Positions 12,869 through 24,931 of a stretch of 64,000 nucleotides of DNA are shown in pieces. Position 1 is the stretch's first letter; every line of letters begins with the position of its first letter. The translations under genes and the position numbers were made by a program. This DNA comes from Ananas comosus (Eukaryota > Streptophyta > Magnoliopsida > Poales > Bromeliaceae), in NCBI RefSeq assembly GCF_001540865.1, contig NC_033624.1, positions 795,238-859,237 of the forward strand. The letters are read 5' to 3'. A model generated the notes under the pieces. The model was not told the DNA's origin, made no database searches, and saw only the letters and a list, made by a program, of their open reading frames with translations.

Positions 12869-13267
12869 TCAGTCCTCGTAGGTGCGGCACTCGTCGGTCT
12901 CGGGGTTGTCCTTGCAATAGTTCTCGAGGGGGTCGTTCTCCTTGAGCTTGTCGCGCGCGTGGCTCGCCGCGGCGCTGAGCTCCTCCACCTCGTCCCACGC
13001 CGCCGCGCACTCGCCCTCCGTGTTCTCCCCCGCGCACGCCTCCTCCGCCTTCTTTATGCTCTCCGACACCTTCGCCGCGATATCCGGCGGCGTCGACGGC
13101 GCGCTCCGGGCCACCAGCGCCAGCGCGGAGCGGCGCCCCGGCCACGGCGCCGCGCCGCGCGGGAATAGGACGAGCCTCGCTGGGGGGAGGTGGGTCGTCT
13201 CAGGGTTTCGGCGCTCCGACGCGGCGCGCGCGGTGGAGAGGCTCGCGTTGGCGAGGGTGGACGCCAT
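12869..13267 (-). CDS. CP12: CP12, chloroplast Calvin-cycle regulator
   Basis: CP12 is a small redox-switched protein of the chloroplast stroma. It binds GAPDH and phosphoribulokinase in the dark and inactivates them. The single-exon ORF gives 132 residues, normal with its transit peptide. Residues 1 to about 55 are rich in Ala, Ser and Arg and look like a plastid transit peptide. The mature part shows the N-terminal cysteine pair (ACAGENTEGEC), the invariant core AAWDEVEELSAA, and the C-terminal pair in YCKDNPETDECRTYED. Both disulfide pairs are intact, so redox control should work. Third positions are strongly G/C. The start at 13267 is the first ATG of the frame. The promoter carries light-type elements (separate entry). 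Confidence 0.96.
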   Translation of the reverse strand: MASTLANASLSTARAASERRNPETTHLPPARLVLFPRGAAPWPGRRSALALVARSAPSTPPDIAAKVSESIKKAEEACAGENTEGECAAAWDEVEELSAAASHARDKLKENDPLENYCKDNPETDECRTYED

Positions 13268-13391
13268 GGACGGTGCCGCTCGCTAGGTGTTTGATGAAAT
13301 GTCTACAAGAAGAGGGTTTCGGTCGCTGCAAAACGGGGATAAAGGGTGGGGCTTTTTGATTGGAGTGGAGTTGGATTAGGGACGCTCGTTT

Positions 13392-13428
13392 CTTATCGCC
13401 TCTTGGCCAATGGTGTGGCGCCACGTAA
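13392..13428 (-). promoter_or_regulatory. I-box, CCAAT and ACGT cluster upstream of CP12
   Basis: Within 37 bases, about 125-160 bases upstream of the start codon, lie an I-box GATAAG (minus strand, 13392-13397), a CCAAT/ATTGG motif (about 13407-13412) and an ACGT core in CTTACGTGG (13420-13428). The I-box plus G-box-like pair is typical of light-regulated photosynthesis genes and fits CP12. The functional role is inferred. Confidence 0.5.
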
Positions 13429-13499
13429 GATGGATAGCAGAGATTTTTTTTTTGATTTATGAAGGAAAAGTATGGACGATTTTTGAAGTAAGAAATGTG

Positions 13500-15755
13500 T
13501 GGGTAGGAATCAAACACAACTTAGCAGGTTAAGGGTTGAAATATTATCGCTTGGGGTGAAGGCCCAAGTGTACTAATCTCGAAAAATTAGTTCGAAATAA
13601 TTGGGTAAATTTAAACTATTTTTTTTCTTATTTTCTATGGAAAAGAGAGAGAGAGAGATAGATGAGAACGTGATATTATTCTTATTCATTCCTCGCATCG
13701 TATGGTCCATTTAATTTATAAATTTCTAAACTGTTGATAGTATAGTATAGCTCAGATTAGATGTTTGAGCATGGAGACTAATCCTCCTGGGCCGAGCCTG
13801 GCCCATCAAGGCCCATTTTGGCCCATTAACAGCTCCTCTCAGCAGACTCAAAAAGTAGACTTGTGTGCTGGAAGAAAACAAACTTTGATATTTTTATGAT
13901 GCAGATGCTAAAATTAAGTCACATCAAAATTTGAGTTTAAGCTTTCGATAGAAGACTTGCCAGTGGACCAGAATCCGCCAAATGTAAAAAGAATGAAAGA
14001 CCAAACTGAAGATCTTTCAGAAACAATATCTAAATATTTAAAAAATCAGAAAAAAAAAAAAGAAAAAAAACTAATGGTTTTCTGAAACTGCTTTACTGCA
14101 CAATAAAAGCAGGTTGTCTCACCAATATCTTTAAACATATCACACTTTGATCAACAAATTTGGATGCTAAACTGCCAATTGATAAGCATCAATTAGAGGC
14201 TGCCACTGACAGATCCTGCCTTCTTCTCATTAATACTTTTACAAGCAAATATTTTTGTGTGAGATATTCTTAAATAAAAAAGTCAAGCATTTCACAAACT
14301 AGTCCAGAAGCAAATATGGCAATCTAGTTTCAGCAAAAAGCATATAAAGAAAACAATTCATTTATAGAGGATCATAGAAGTGAAATATACTTCTTAGCTG
14401 ATCTATAATATCAGCACAATTACAAGCTGTAACAGTCACGACACAACCAAAAATGCATACATTGCAGAATCCATATGTGTTCATTTTTACATTCAAATTC
14501 TCGTATATTCAAATTTCAATGAATGATTATTCAAAGTAAATTTTAGAAAATCATAGTTCCTTGATATTGAGTTATGTTAAAAAAGAAAAGAAAAGAAAAA
14601 AAAAAAAACCAAGTTTTACTGAATTTCAGCTCTTTCACTTTCAATAACATCAACAAATTCAAACAGTTAGCCTTTCAGCAGCAAACTTGGACACATTACA
14701 AAAGGATCAAATATTTCAGCATCATCACATATAATGAATTAATATTTACTTTTTTTTTTTAACTTCAGATTAGCAATATGTCCTTCGTCGTACCTTAACA
14801 ATCAAAGGTCTCATTACAGGGTTAGTGCGTTATATATTTGGCCCAAAAGAGGCTCCACTCTTTCCAAGGACAAAGCAATATGATGGTCCAAAAATAGATA
14901 ATCAGAAAAATGGACCCTCAAATTGATGATATCAACTCTAATTAAGATCACCTTTGAAGAAACTGTTGCGAGGATAAAATCAAATTTCCATGAGAACAGC
15001 TCCAGTTTTAAGGGCTTACGCGAGGAGAAATCGAACCTCTTTTGATCTTAATTAACACAATAGCACAGAAAACATGTGACATTCCCTGCAGACTTTGGCA
15101 TACAGATCGAGAGCTTCCATGAACAGTAGTTTTAGGGCATTTCTTTTGCATTACAACCAGAATCATATAATACAAATTACTATAGCATTCCCAATTTCCC
15201 ATGGCGTCAATTATATGATAAAAACACACACTACCGATTAAATAGATTGTGACTAAGAATTAGATCTCACTCTAATTGGTTTCCCCACACCTTATAATAC
15301 AATATCAGCTCAATCTAAGGAAAGTACCAACGGCAATCTTATAACAAACAGAAGTTCAGATATCAACTTATTCTCACTGATAAAAGAGTTATTCAAGCCA
15401 GCAAGAAGCGATCACAACAAGTGTACAACTGGCTAATGAATGCAAGTTGATTTTATAACCAATCTGAAACAATCAGCATTCTGCTGCATTTAAATTAAAG
15501 CTTCTAATACATCTAAACAGATGAATTTAAAAAGAGCACAAACAATATCTTAGCTATATTAATCAAGAACATAAATATCTAATACAATATGCAATGGAAG
15601 ATATTGTCACATAAGAACACAAACCTTCATCAGATAATACCTAAACATAACTCAACTCCAACCAAGACATAAGACAAAACTCTATTTAGCAAACACCATG
15701 AACTACTATAACCCCATAAACTACTTGGAACTCTCACATAGGGCTTACCCTTTTT
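13500..15755. other. Intergenic, no gene seen
   Basis: A cluster of GGCCCA motifs at 13787-13828 resembles the site II elements of housekeeping promoters, but no adjacent start was found. The rest is AT-rich and probably includes the bZIP 3' UTR just below 15756. Confidence 0.45.
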
Positions 15756-16193
15756 TCAGAACTGGAGAAACTCAGCATTGGCCATGATGGGCTGCGCAGG
15801 GAAAAGCGGCTGCCACGGCTTCAAGAGCGGGTCCGGAATTTCAGGGATAGTCTCCATGGGCACTCCGACGACATCCTCAACGATCTGAAGCAGCGAGTTC
15901 ATCGACTTGAGCCTCTCATTCAGTTCAGTGACTTGAGCCCTTAATACGATGTTGTCCTTATCCAAGTTAAGGTACTGCTGAGTCAAAATATTGAGCTGGG
16001 CCTCGATCTGTTTGTTGTCATTCCTGAGCTTGACTTCTTGGTTTATCAGCTCATCCAAGTGCTGCTGCTTCCGCAAGCGGGACCTGCGCGCGGATTCCCT
16101 GTTGGAGATCATCCGCTTGCGCTTCTTCTCGTCGGTGATTTGGGGACATCCTTCAGGGCTCGAAGAGCGGCAAGCGGCCGGTATGGACGACAT
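15756..16193 (-). CDS. Group S1 bZIP transcription factor (bZIP11/44/53 type)
   Basis: This is an intronless bZIP of 145 residues, the size of the S1 class, which forms heterodimers with group C bZIPs and steers amino acid and sugar metabolism under energy starvation. The basic region KKRKRMISNRESARRSRLRK has the invariant N-x7-R spacing. It is followed by a leucine zipper from about residue 45 to 100 (LDELINQEVKLRND, LNILTQQYLNLDKDN, LRAQVTELNERL). The C-terminal tail ends in PLFPAQPIMANAEFLQF. The leader is long and contains a conserved uORF encoding the sucrose-control peptide (separate entry), which confirms the S1 assignment and predicts repression of translation by sucrose. Which S1 member it is cannot be settled here. 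Confidence 0.95.
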   Translation of the reverse strand: MSSIPAACRSSSPEGCPQITDEKKRKRMISNRESARRSRLRKQQHLDELINQEVKLRNDNKQIEAQLNILTQQYLNLDKDNIVLRAQVTELNERLKSMNSLLQIVEDVVGVPMETIPEIPDPLLKPWQPLFPAQPIMANAEFLQF

Positions 16194-16339
16194 TTCTCTT
16201 TCCGGCGAAAAGAAGGGTTCTTCGATTGGAAGGAGGTTTGTGGAGAGTAAAATTCGATAACTTTTTGGTTAAATTGGGGATTTTTACGAGAGTGTGGTTA
16301 AATTAGGATGTGAAAGGAACGGGTGATGAGAGAATTAGT

Positions 16340-16429
16340 TCATGAGAATACGTAGAACCAGTAGAGGAATGCGACCGAGAACGAGTGGAGGAAGCAGAAC
16401 CAGGGGTGGCAGAGTGTGGCGATTTTCAT
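16340..16429 (-). CDS. Sucrose-control (SC) peptide uORF of the bZIP gene
   Basis: A 29-codon uORF starts at the ATG at 16429 and stops with TGA at 16340, 146 bases before the bZIP start. Its C-terminus SFSVAFLYWFYVFS is the signature of the sucrose-control peptide found in leaders of S1 bZIP mRNAs. In Arabidopsis bZIP11 this peptide stalls ribosomes when sucrose is high. The frame is open further upstream but contains no earlier ATG. Two tiny companions are visible: an 8-codon uORF at 16461-16435 and a two-codon uORF at 16343-16335 whose ATG overlaps the stop of this one. Confidence 0.93.
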   Translation of the reverse strand: MKIATLCHPWFCFLHSFSVAFLYWFYVFS

Positions 16430-16936
16430 AACAGCTAGAAGAGGTGGGCTTTGGAGAACATGAACACTCAACTTCAAAAGCAGATCACAAGAGGCAAATT
16501 TTACAGGGGATTTGTACGGAATCGAACAAGAAAACCTCAAAAGGTCGGATTTTGGGAACTGGGGTTTCCTCAGATCGGGTAATAAACCACAAAAGAACGA
16601 ATTTTGGGAAATGGATTTCGATTAAAAACGACAAAATAACCCCCCACCCCCAAAAAATTCCAATTTTGGGAGTTGGATCTTGTCCAAATGGAGAGATATA
16701 GGTTGAGGAACGAAGAGATGGACCAAATTGAACAAAACCACCTCCAAAATCTACGGATTCAACAGCTAATAATAACTACTAAAACTAATAGAAAAAAGAA
16801 GGAAAAAAAAAATCTAAAAAAAGGAAATTTTAAGAGAGAAAAAGAGAGGAATACTTAGCTGGAAAGAAGAGACGCGGAATCACTTGCGGAGGAATCGAAC
16901 GAAGGAAAGAAGGTTTGGAGAGGTCATCGAGGGGCC

Positions 16937-16944
16937 TATTTATA
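16937..16944 (-). promoter_or_regulatory. TATA box of the bZIP gene
   Basis: TATAAATA on the minus strand predicts transcription from about 16905. That gives a leader of about 710 bases that includes the SC uORF, in keeping with the long leaders of S1 bZIP genes. Confidence 0.6.
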
Positions 16945-17216
16945 GATGGTGAGAGGGGCATTATGGGAATGAAAATGGGGAAATTTTCATTTGCTCTTTT
17001 TTGGTCTCCAATAATATTATTTAATGTGGGGGAATATACCAAGGATAAGCTTTGAATGAGATGAAGAAAAAAAAAAAATAAAAACAGAGAAACCGCATAG
17101 ATGTTTCCAACCCTTCCACAGCTGTTTCTCTTTTGAAGGGATGTTCTTTCCACAGCTGGTTTAGGGCTTTAAATCACCTAAAAAAAAAAAATCCAATTAA
17201 TAGAATTAAAATACCG

Positions 17217-17364
17217 ACCGTGCCTAGAGCAAATGATAAAGGGCTTGGTGATTGATATCCGAGACCAAGTTCGAATTCTAGTTAATTTATATTTCTAATT
17301 AAGTTTATTTCTAAATAAAATAAACGAAGTGGATAGCGTGCTACTTATCTCTCAAAAAAAAAAA
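17217..17364 (+). mobile_element. SINE, second copy
   Basis: Same family as 8817-8965: CTAGAGCAAATGATAAAGGG, B box GTTCGAATTC, TAAGTTTATTTCTAAATAAA, GCGTGCTACTTATCTCTC and an A-run. No convincing target duplication, so the ends are taken by homology. Confidence 0.82.
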
Positions 17365-19026
17365 GAAAATGAAGTTTTTGTTATTTTAGGGATAAATAGC
17401 CTAAATTGCTGATTACTACTCAAAACAAAGAAAAGATAAATAGTTTGGACTTAATTTTGAACTCTAATGTAAATAGGTATATTTCTAATTCTTTAATATG
17501 GATGACAAAGATATCACTCCTTAATTATGGTAGTTTGTCATTTCATTTCGGTTGTTGCTACATTTTCTATATCGCATCATTTTAAAGCATCGATTTTTTT
17601 CTAAAAAAAAATAATTTTACTAAGCTCGTACGAAATTAGGTTAAGAAAAAAATCAGTAGCATGGGAAGGTAAATACTCTTTTTTCGACTTAATTCACCTT
17701 TGAATTATAATAGTCACCAAATAAATTAGAGTTAAATGTTTTCTAATTATCTCTTTTGTTTTGTTGCATTAGAAGATTATTTTCATGCGAACATGTCTAG
17801 CATGACTTAAAAAAAGAAAAAATCATAGGCGTGATATATTACATCATTCATGACGTAAGCACAAAATAAAGGGCAAAATGATACGAAAAATAAAAATTAA
17901 AAAGGATGGTAACTAGTACATGGTTTATTTCTAAATTGGTTGGCCATGTTTGGGGATTTGGTCGAATGGTCCCAATTTTCAACGGTGTGCCCCAAGTGAA
18001 AAGCTCTTATTGGTTAGGACACGTGTATCACATGGCCGCCACGACTGCGATTAAGACACGTGTACGGCTTATTTGGCCCCACGCTCAAGCGAAAAATCCG
18101 CGTGCGCTGTATTTCGTATGATCCTGTATTGATTTCGATATTCGCGAGGGATTATGGTTCTAAACACGTTTTATATTTCTTTTATTGTTCTTTTATTTTT
18201 GGTTTAAGCTCTTTGTTTTCTTCTAATGATGAATACGGTCGCACAGCGTGGTGGAATCGAAAGGACATGGGCCACTGACCCTGCAACAAAATGTCAATTC
18301 TAATCATGGTTAATATTTAAAATAAAATAAACATCGTTTACTAAATCTGTAAGTAATTATATATGTCCCAGAGTAACAATACCAGAATGGTGCAACAGGT
18401 TTTAAGTGAATAGATACCCCAAACTTAGAAGATGAAACACATGATCAAATATACAATAACAAAAAAGAAATTTTCCTGCAACGACGTAGAAGCTTAATGG
18501 AAATCAGTATATTATGACAAATCAGTGAAAGAAAGGACTATTATCAGCAGTTAAGATCACATAAGAATGGAATTCTAAGAGGTGTTACGAGACAATTGGG
18601 AAGTTGAAAAATTATAAAAATTCTGCATGAAATGACTAATCTCACTATTCAAAACTGTGATAGGTATATGTTTGATACAGCTCAACAACCGGACAAGCTT
18701 TTAAAATTTCCATCAAACTTAGAATACATTCAGAAAATACCATATTAAATTCTAATGTTGAAATATACGGCGGATTAAGACAAATACGTTACAAGGACAA
18801 TGAAATGAGAAAATAACTCCTAATGTATAATGCATAAACATTACAGTCACCGTAATATCTCTGCTCGAGTCCGAATCACTCATCCTCAAAATGGGGGGAT
18901 AAAGGCCAGGTTTGATCAATGATAAATGTTTCTCCGATCCCACAATGCAAGCGCCAATAAACGCTCAAAAACAAAAAATTTAACAATGATTCAAAAAAGC
19001 TTTTCTCAGTTCTTCTCAAAGATAAA
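17365..19026. other. bZIP upstream region and intergenic DNA
   Basis: No gene seen. Two palindromic G-boxes, ACACGTGT, lie at 18019-18026 and 18056-18063, 37 bases apart, in a locally GC-rich patch about 1.1 kb upstream of the bZIP start of transcription. The part below 19027 should include the 3' UTR of the next gene. Confidence 0.45.
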
Positions 19027-21887
19027 TTAAATTAGATGTGCTTTCTTTAAGAACCTAATAGTTCTGCAATAGTACGGCCATATCGATTCAACATAGTCCA
19101 AATACTTCTCAACTGCCCACTCTTTGAGCTCTTCAAATTTTTGCTTAAGAAGAGCTTTATAATCTAACTTCTTGATGCATTCTACAGGCTCCCAGAACCG
19201 TACAACGTACTTTTTGAACTCCCCCTTGGCTATGAAATTATAGACTGCGAGAGAGTAAGTTGGGAGGTTCTTTATGAGATGAATTGCCTGCATGAATAAG
19301 TAGAAGTAGAGAGAGCAGAGCCCTTGAATGATCTTTATATAGACAGCTGTTATCACTGGCCCGATTACCCATAATGGCCTCAGCTCGGAAGTAACTTCGG
19401 CTCCATACATCAGTTTCACCGTCAAGTACCAAGGGATGCTGCAAAACGACAGTGATCAGCTTTGTGTCAGATAGCAAACAAACATTAGAGGGGCTAAAAT
19501 GCAAAGAAAACCTAAAAATAGCGTCACTTGCACTTCGCCCCTCGAAAACATGAAAACCTGCATTTAACCCTTAGAATGTTTAGACTAATAGCAATTAAAC
19601 CCCTTCCAATCGCTTTTGGCAATATTAGAAAATTCTTAAAACATGGGGTTATAGATACAACTACAACTATACATCATATATGACTACTACCTACAGGAAG
19701 GAGACAGAGAGCTGACGGTCCAAACACCGGGGGTCACATACAGGTTTCCATTTTTCAGGAGAGGCTTGCAAATGGTATTATTTTTAGCATGATTTTTCAC
19801 GTCTAGCTTACAACTAATATTTTAATCAGCTTTCTTAATAAACCACTCATATTGAAAACCAACAACATTTATTATGATCCGAATTTAGTCTATAAATAAA
19901 TAAGAAATCGTTTGATTTGGAGTCCTTTACTGGTGCATTGATCATATTGAGGAGAAAAAAACAGATTAGATGCATGTAACTATCCAATAGAAGACCTTGC
20001 CATATACTAGTGAAATTTGAATACTATATATATGGATTTTTAATATATACGGATTTTTAATAACAAAGATTGCATGAACATGGATCTTTAAATAGGAAAT
20101 CTGATTAATATGTTATGCAGCATTAGTGCCTTATGTGCCACCATTTCTGTTCTTGTCTTAGGAAGGATTGAAGAGCTCTTAACATCATGATTTCCCATTT
20201 CTAGGCATTAGTTAAGAGAACAAAACCAACAGATGATTTTGCAGGTACATATATGCATGGAAAGCCCTAAATAAAGTGCTAATAGAGGAGGTTTATAGTG
20301 ACAGTTCTTTGTACTTACAATACTAATAATGGAATAGTTATAGCTGCATCAAGACCAGCAAAGTACACCAATGCAGCCTTCAGCATTCTCCCAGCTTGAG
20401 TACTCATCTTCACATGTTGCGTTTCAGAGGTTGTTGTACTTTGAACTGGTTTTTCATCGACGTTCCCATTTATAGTAATGCTCGAAGTCTGGGTGCGCAA
20501 CATGATCAGCCATTTCTTAAATAACTTCTGTATGGCGATAGATCCCATCTTGGTGTCACCTTCCCCTTGTGTTGGATAAGAAAGTGGATGCTTTTGTGAA
20601 TCATGAGATTTTGATATAAGATCTTCTCTCTCGTCAGGTGAGGAGGAGAGCTGAACTTGTGATTTGCTAAATTTCAAGCCACTTTTTTTGGTCTCATGTT
20701 CGTCGTTCTGGGCATTGCTCTTAAAAGATGAGACTTTGAACACTTTCCTCTTTAATGAGACAATAGGTTCGTCTCTGAGACAGCCAAAATGATTGCAAAT
20801 GAGACATCCTCTTTAAGAGTATGGTAGATGTTTAATGTATGCATCTACTATATATCATTGATGCAATACAAGAAAACTACGAAGAAAGATATGTATACTG
20901 GCCTAAAAAAATTTGTGCTCTGAAGCAGAAAAAGACCAAAACATTTCATGCAATACAACAAATGCATTAAAAAAGAGATCTACCAAAGTAAACAGAACAA
21001 TTCCTGTTCTGAAGCAGAAAGCTCTACTCCAAAACATAGTCCTTAAATATTTAAACAGATTATAAATAGTTAAATGTGATGTGTTTCATAGACGATACTG
21101 AAAAAGGAATAACATATGGCTATGCTCATTTCCTCAATCAGTTGCATTAGCAGATTGAATAGATGTATACAGTGAAATAAACAATAAATAGTTATAGACA
21201 ACTGAAGCAAGAGAATTTTACTTTGTAAATGTAAAATTACTGGACTTGCATACTCGATTATCTCCTTGTGGTTTTTAAAATCATATATGTCAACTCCTTC
21301 CCTGAGCAAAGTCTCAAAAAGACAGTAAGATCTCACCCATATAATAGGTCTACTCATTTCATTAGACTGTAGGGAAAAAATACAACAATATTTTGGAGCA
21401 TAACATAAATTGCATTTTCCAAAAAACCTTCAATAAATGTAAACAATGCTGCTTAACTTATTTCACCTGGAAACAAAACGATGCTTCAATGGCATAAACT
21501 CATCATCTTTTCCACAGACAAATTGAAAAGCTACAAACGATCGACGGATCACTCCATTGGCAGCTGCTTTATACCTTAAGGAATTGGATGGCTGTGAAAC
21601 CTAACAAAGATCAATAATAAATATAACAGTTAACCGTAATGAATGGCAACAATTGAAAATGCGATGGAAGTTGTCAAATTTCCAAATATCCTATTCTGCT
21701 TTCAACTTACATGAATGACACAAAATTCCATTCTAAGCAAACAATGTATTAGGGAACTTTAATAAACTTGCATAGAGAATGACCTCAGAAGGGTCAAGAC
21801 CACTCAAGTATATGGACACATATCCTGCTTAAAGAAATATGGACCATTAATAGCACATACCGGTGTCTGGTGTGCAATCAGCGCCAT
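19027..21887 (-). CDS. EMB2759: EMB2759-like membrane protein, four exons
   Basis: Exons 21887-21861, 21600-21467, 20774-20319 and 19438-19027 join in frame to 342 residues; all introns are GT-AG. The N-terminus (MALIAHQTPVSQPSNSLRYK...) resembles a plastid transit peptide. The middle is polar and Ser-rich. The C-terminal third holds hydrophobic segments around AALVYFAGLDAAITIPLLVL, FIPWYLTVKLMYGAEV and the stretch from LWVIGPVITAVYIKIIQGL to YFYLFMQAIHLI, so it is probably a membrane protein. Length, start and the PWYLTVKLMYGAEV block match my recollection of the plant family EMBRYO DEFECTIVE 2759 (At5g63050 type), whose biochemical role is unknown to me. That name is a moderate-confidence match; the gene structure is secure. 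A 5' UTR intron is likely, with a donor near 23493 in CGACGAG|GTACAG. Confidence 0.72.
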
Positions 21888-23565
21888 GGTTCCAAACTCA
21901 TAGCTTCATTTCTCAACAGCAGTCCAATAATGCTGGTACAGAGTGTCACAATCAGAAGCACATCCATAACTTACAGAGAAATAAGTTAACGAGAACACAT
22001 TTCCAAATTTTCTAACACATAAGACAACAAACATGTAATACAACAAGATATGTCGATGTTACAAATCAAAATCAGTCAAAGAGAGACAGAGAGGAAAAAA
22101 AATTCATAAAACGTACCAACTACGATAGCAGCAACAAATCAAAAGAAATAAGACATTTCGCAAAGATGAGTAAAATCTGTGTAACATAATAATAGGGGGG
22201 AAATATAAGATGCAGTAAGCAATTTGCAACTACATAATTTATAAGTGAAGAAACTTCAAGGCTATCACTACATCCAGTAGTTAAATTAAGTTATCGGAGC
22301 TATAAGTTAATCTTACATATTTCCTTCTTATTTGGTCAATTATTCCATCAATACAAGATTTTAAATTGCGAAAACAGCTGTCAAGAAAACAATCAAAAGA
22401 TAAACATAATCTACAGCAATAATCTCTTGCCTCAACCATGAATTAAGGGATTAAATTGAATTCTTACAACTAGAGGAGCCTTTCAGAAAGGGGAGCTGCA
22501 GTACTTGCAGCAACAAACTCCTCTTTGCTACAGGAGGGAAATGGATTCTTCAGTTCGCTCATTTTTTGTTGCTGATCTATTTTTCCTTTCTCCCAGGTGT
22601 CAGCAATATCATTCTATCTTGGCAAAGTTTGATAATGGAAAATGTAGTTTTACAGTTCTATCAGGCAAACTGATGAAAGCATTGCCCACCAAAAATTAAC
22701 TCAGCTTGTTCTCGATCACATATAGATAGTGTTGTCATATGAATCCTACTAAAACATTATGGCAATCAATCGTACGAAACGCTACCACCGCTAATCCTAC
22801 TTTAGTGCATTGCACTAAAAATCTTTCCTTATCTCCTCCCACCACATCATCTTGAATCGCTCTCAAAGACTTTGCACAATGACATGCGAGGATTGTAGCA
22901 CTTCCTAAATAAACATATAAGAGATGTTATCTGGCATCTTACTTAAGAACAAGTATCATCTGACGAACGTAACTAACTCTTCTATGAATTTACTCAATCT
23001 AAAAGCCTCAAATTGCTTTAGCAGCAAAAAGATAAATAAACCATCCAAACGTTTGATAGGGCATTCCTCTCTATCTCCTGCCTCACCTTCATAACCAACA
23101 TGAAACCTTAAGACTAGTAAATTATCTATCTACAAGTGTCACCGATCCTCCGCAAAGAAACACAAATCCCAGAACTAGGCCAATCAAATGGAGCAAATTC
23201 TCTTCTCCCCCACAAAACCTAGTCGAATGCCCGATCCGTACCACAGATAACACATACATCCGAAGCCACAACCCGCAAATAACACATAGAGAGCCCTAAA
23301 ATTACCAAAAAATAACTACAAAAACCTTCTCACAAGATTAAAAACCCTAATCCGATCGCCCAGAAGTTGAAACAACCATTCGAACCAGATTAAAAAGAGA
23401 ATCCCCCCGAATTCAACACGCAGAGCAAAGATTACGAAGCATAAAGCTAAAATTAGAAGCCATTGGAGGGGCGATCTGTACCTCGTCGCCTTCGGAAGCT
23501 TCTCCGTCGCCGAAGCTTCTTTCAAGCGTCGAAGCGGAGAGAAGGGGAGGAAGAGAGGAACAAGG

Positions 23566-23568
<3 letters not shown>

Positions 23569-23605
<37 letters not shown>
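23569..23605. repeat. (GA)n microsatellite in EMB2759-like leader
   Basis: An uninterrupted GA run of about 37 bases; in the sense of the minus-strand gene it is (CT)n and lies in the presumed 5' UTR exon. Confidence 0.9.
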
Positions 23606-23607
<2 letters not shown>

Positions 23608-23640
23608 TACGAATCCTTATCTATAAGCAGAGTTAAAATG

Positions 23641-23830
23641 CATTTACACGCTTTTATTAGGGCCGGTGTATATAAAGGGCTGGATCGCGTCACCGCCATG
23701 AAATGTGGGCCTGGACCCAAAAGAGAGGTTACTGGATCCGCCCATACTATTTACATTGGCCTCGGTTGTTGCTCTTAACATAAGTATTGAAGCCCAGCCC
23801 AATAAGGCCCATTGTGAAGCACAAGGCCCG
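23641..23830 (-). promoter_or_regulatory. Promoter region with site II (TGGGCY) motifs
   Basis: Several GGCCCA/TGGGCC and AGCCCA motifs cluster here (for example near 23706, 23790 and 23805), upstream of the CT-rich leader. A TATATA element lies at about 23667-23675. Such motifs mark housekeeping-gene promoters in plants; assignment to the EMB2759-like gene follows from position. Confidence 0.45.
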
Positions 23831-24115
23831 CGCATGGATGAGGATATACAAAGGCTCAGTGTAGTAATTGGAGACCCATATTAAGTTGAGATGAATAAAC
23901 TCAAACTCTTAAGCCCGTTTGTGGTCGTCTAATGCTATTGGACAAAATGAAGGTAGGCCGAAACCGTGGAAGCATAGCAGGTATAATATTTTCTCGGTGT
24001 AGTTTTTGCTGCACGAAATATACTCTACCCACGACTTCAAATGAGCCTTTTCTCTTAGTCAGAAAATTCAATGGCACCAAAGAATTTCTTCCAAAAAGAT
24101 GATACAGGACTATTG

Positions 24116-24159
<44 letters not shown>
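24116..24159. repeat. (CA)n microsatellite
   Basis: About 22 CA units in the spacer between the EMB2759-like and PPR genes. Confidence 0.97.
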
Positions 24160-24632
24160 GAAAAAAAAAATCTGTATTTAATTAATAAGGTGGTTAAACA
24201 TTCTATTTGAAATTGCTGAAATAGTGTATGTATTATATATAGGTGAGAAAACGTAATAGAAAAGTAATCCATTTTGTTTTTATAAAATATATTATATTGT
24301 GTACAATGAAATAATTTGATTATAATATTGATTTCTATAATTTTATGAAAAAAAAAACTTATATTATTATTATTTTTTTAACTTTCTTTAGTCAAATATT
24401 TAAGTATTGCACTCTATTATATGTTTCTATTATATGTTTCCAATGTCTCCTCAACTCCACGTGAAGCCTCAGGCCAAAAATCAAGGTGGAGGCATTTATT
24501 GTAGTCTCTTGCTTAAGCAAAGGCAGAGATTAAGCAAAAGGCAAAAGCCCTGGGAAATGATCACACCAGTTTAACGGTCCTGATCTTGACGCGCGACTAA
24601 CCACTATCTTGCGCGTTGCGATGCTTCACCTA

Positions 24633-24657
<25 letters not shown>
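24633..24657. repeat. (CT)n tract in the PPR leader
   Basis: A run of about 25 bases of CT, followed by a long pyrimidine-rich leader. A telo-box AAACCCTAA lies at 24760-24768, a motif common in promoters or leaders of translation-related and organelle-related genes. Confidence 0.85.
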
Positions 24658-24663
<6 letters not shown>

Positions 24664-24931
24664 CTCCTCCTGTTTTTCCCGCTCCGCCACCACCCTCTCC
24701 TCTCGCTCCCTCTCCCTCTTCCTCTTCCTCCTCCTCCCCGCGCCGCTATTCTCCCCCTTAAACCCTAACCCTAAAAACCTCTTCTCTCGTCCCTCCTTCT
24801 CCCCTCTTCCCTCTACCCTTCCCCCTCCATTAATGGCCTTCTCATGACCCTCCTCCTTAGACGATCTCGCCCCCTTCTCCACCTCCACCCCCTCCCCAGC
24901 TCCGCCTCCGCTGCCGCAGTAGCGTCTCCCC

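Noticed and set aside
12824..13286. Plus-strand and alternative minus-strand open frames at CP12
   Set aside because: GC-rich antisense shadows; CP12 motifs fix the true frame.
15015..15050. Sequence resembling a tRNA T-arm on the minus strand
   Set aside because: The T stem does not pair properly, and no D-arm or anticodon arm was found.
15756..16193. Possible G-class or H-class bZIP identity
   Set aside because: Small size, lack of introns and the SC peptide uORF place it in group S1.
23316..23720. 134-codon open frame on the minus strand
   Set aside because: It spans the CT repeat and promoter of the EMB2759-like gene and has no recognisable domain.
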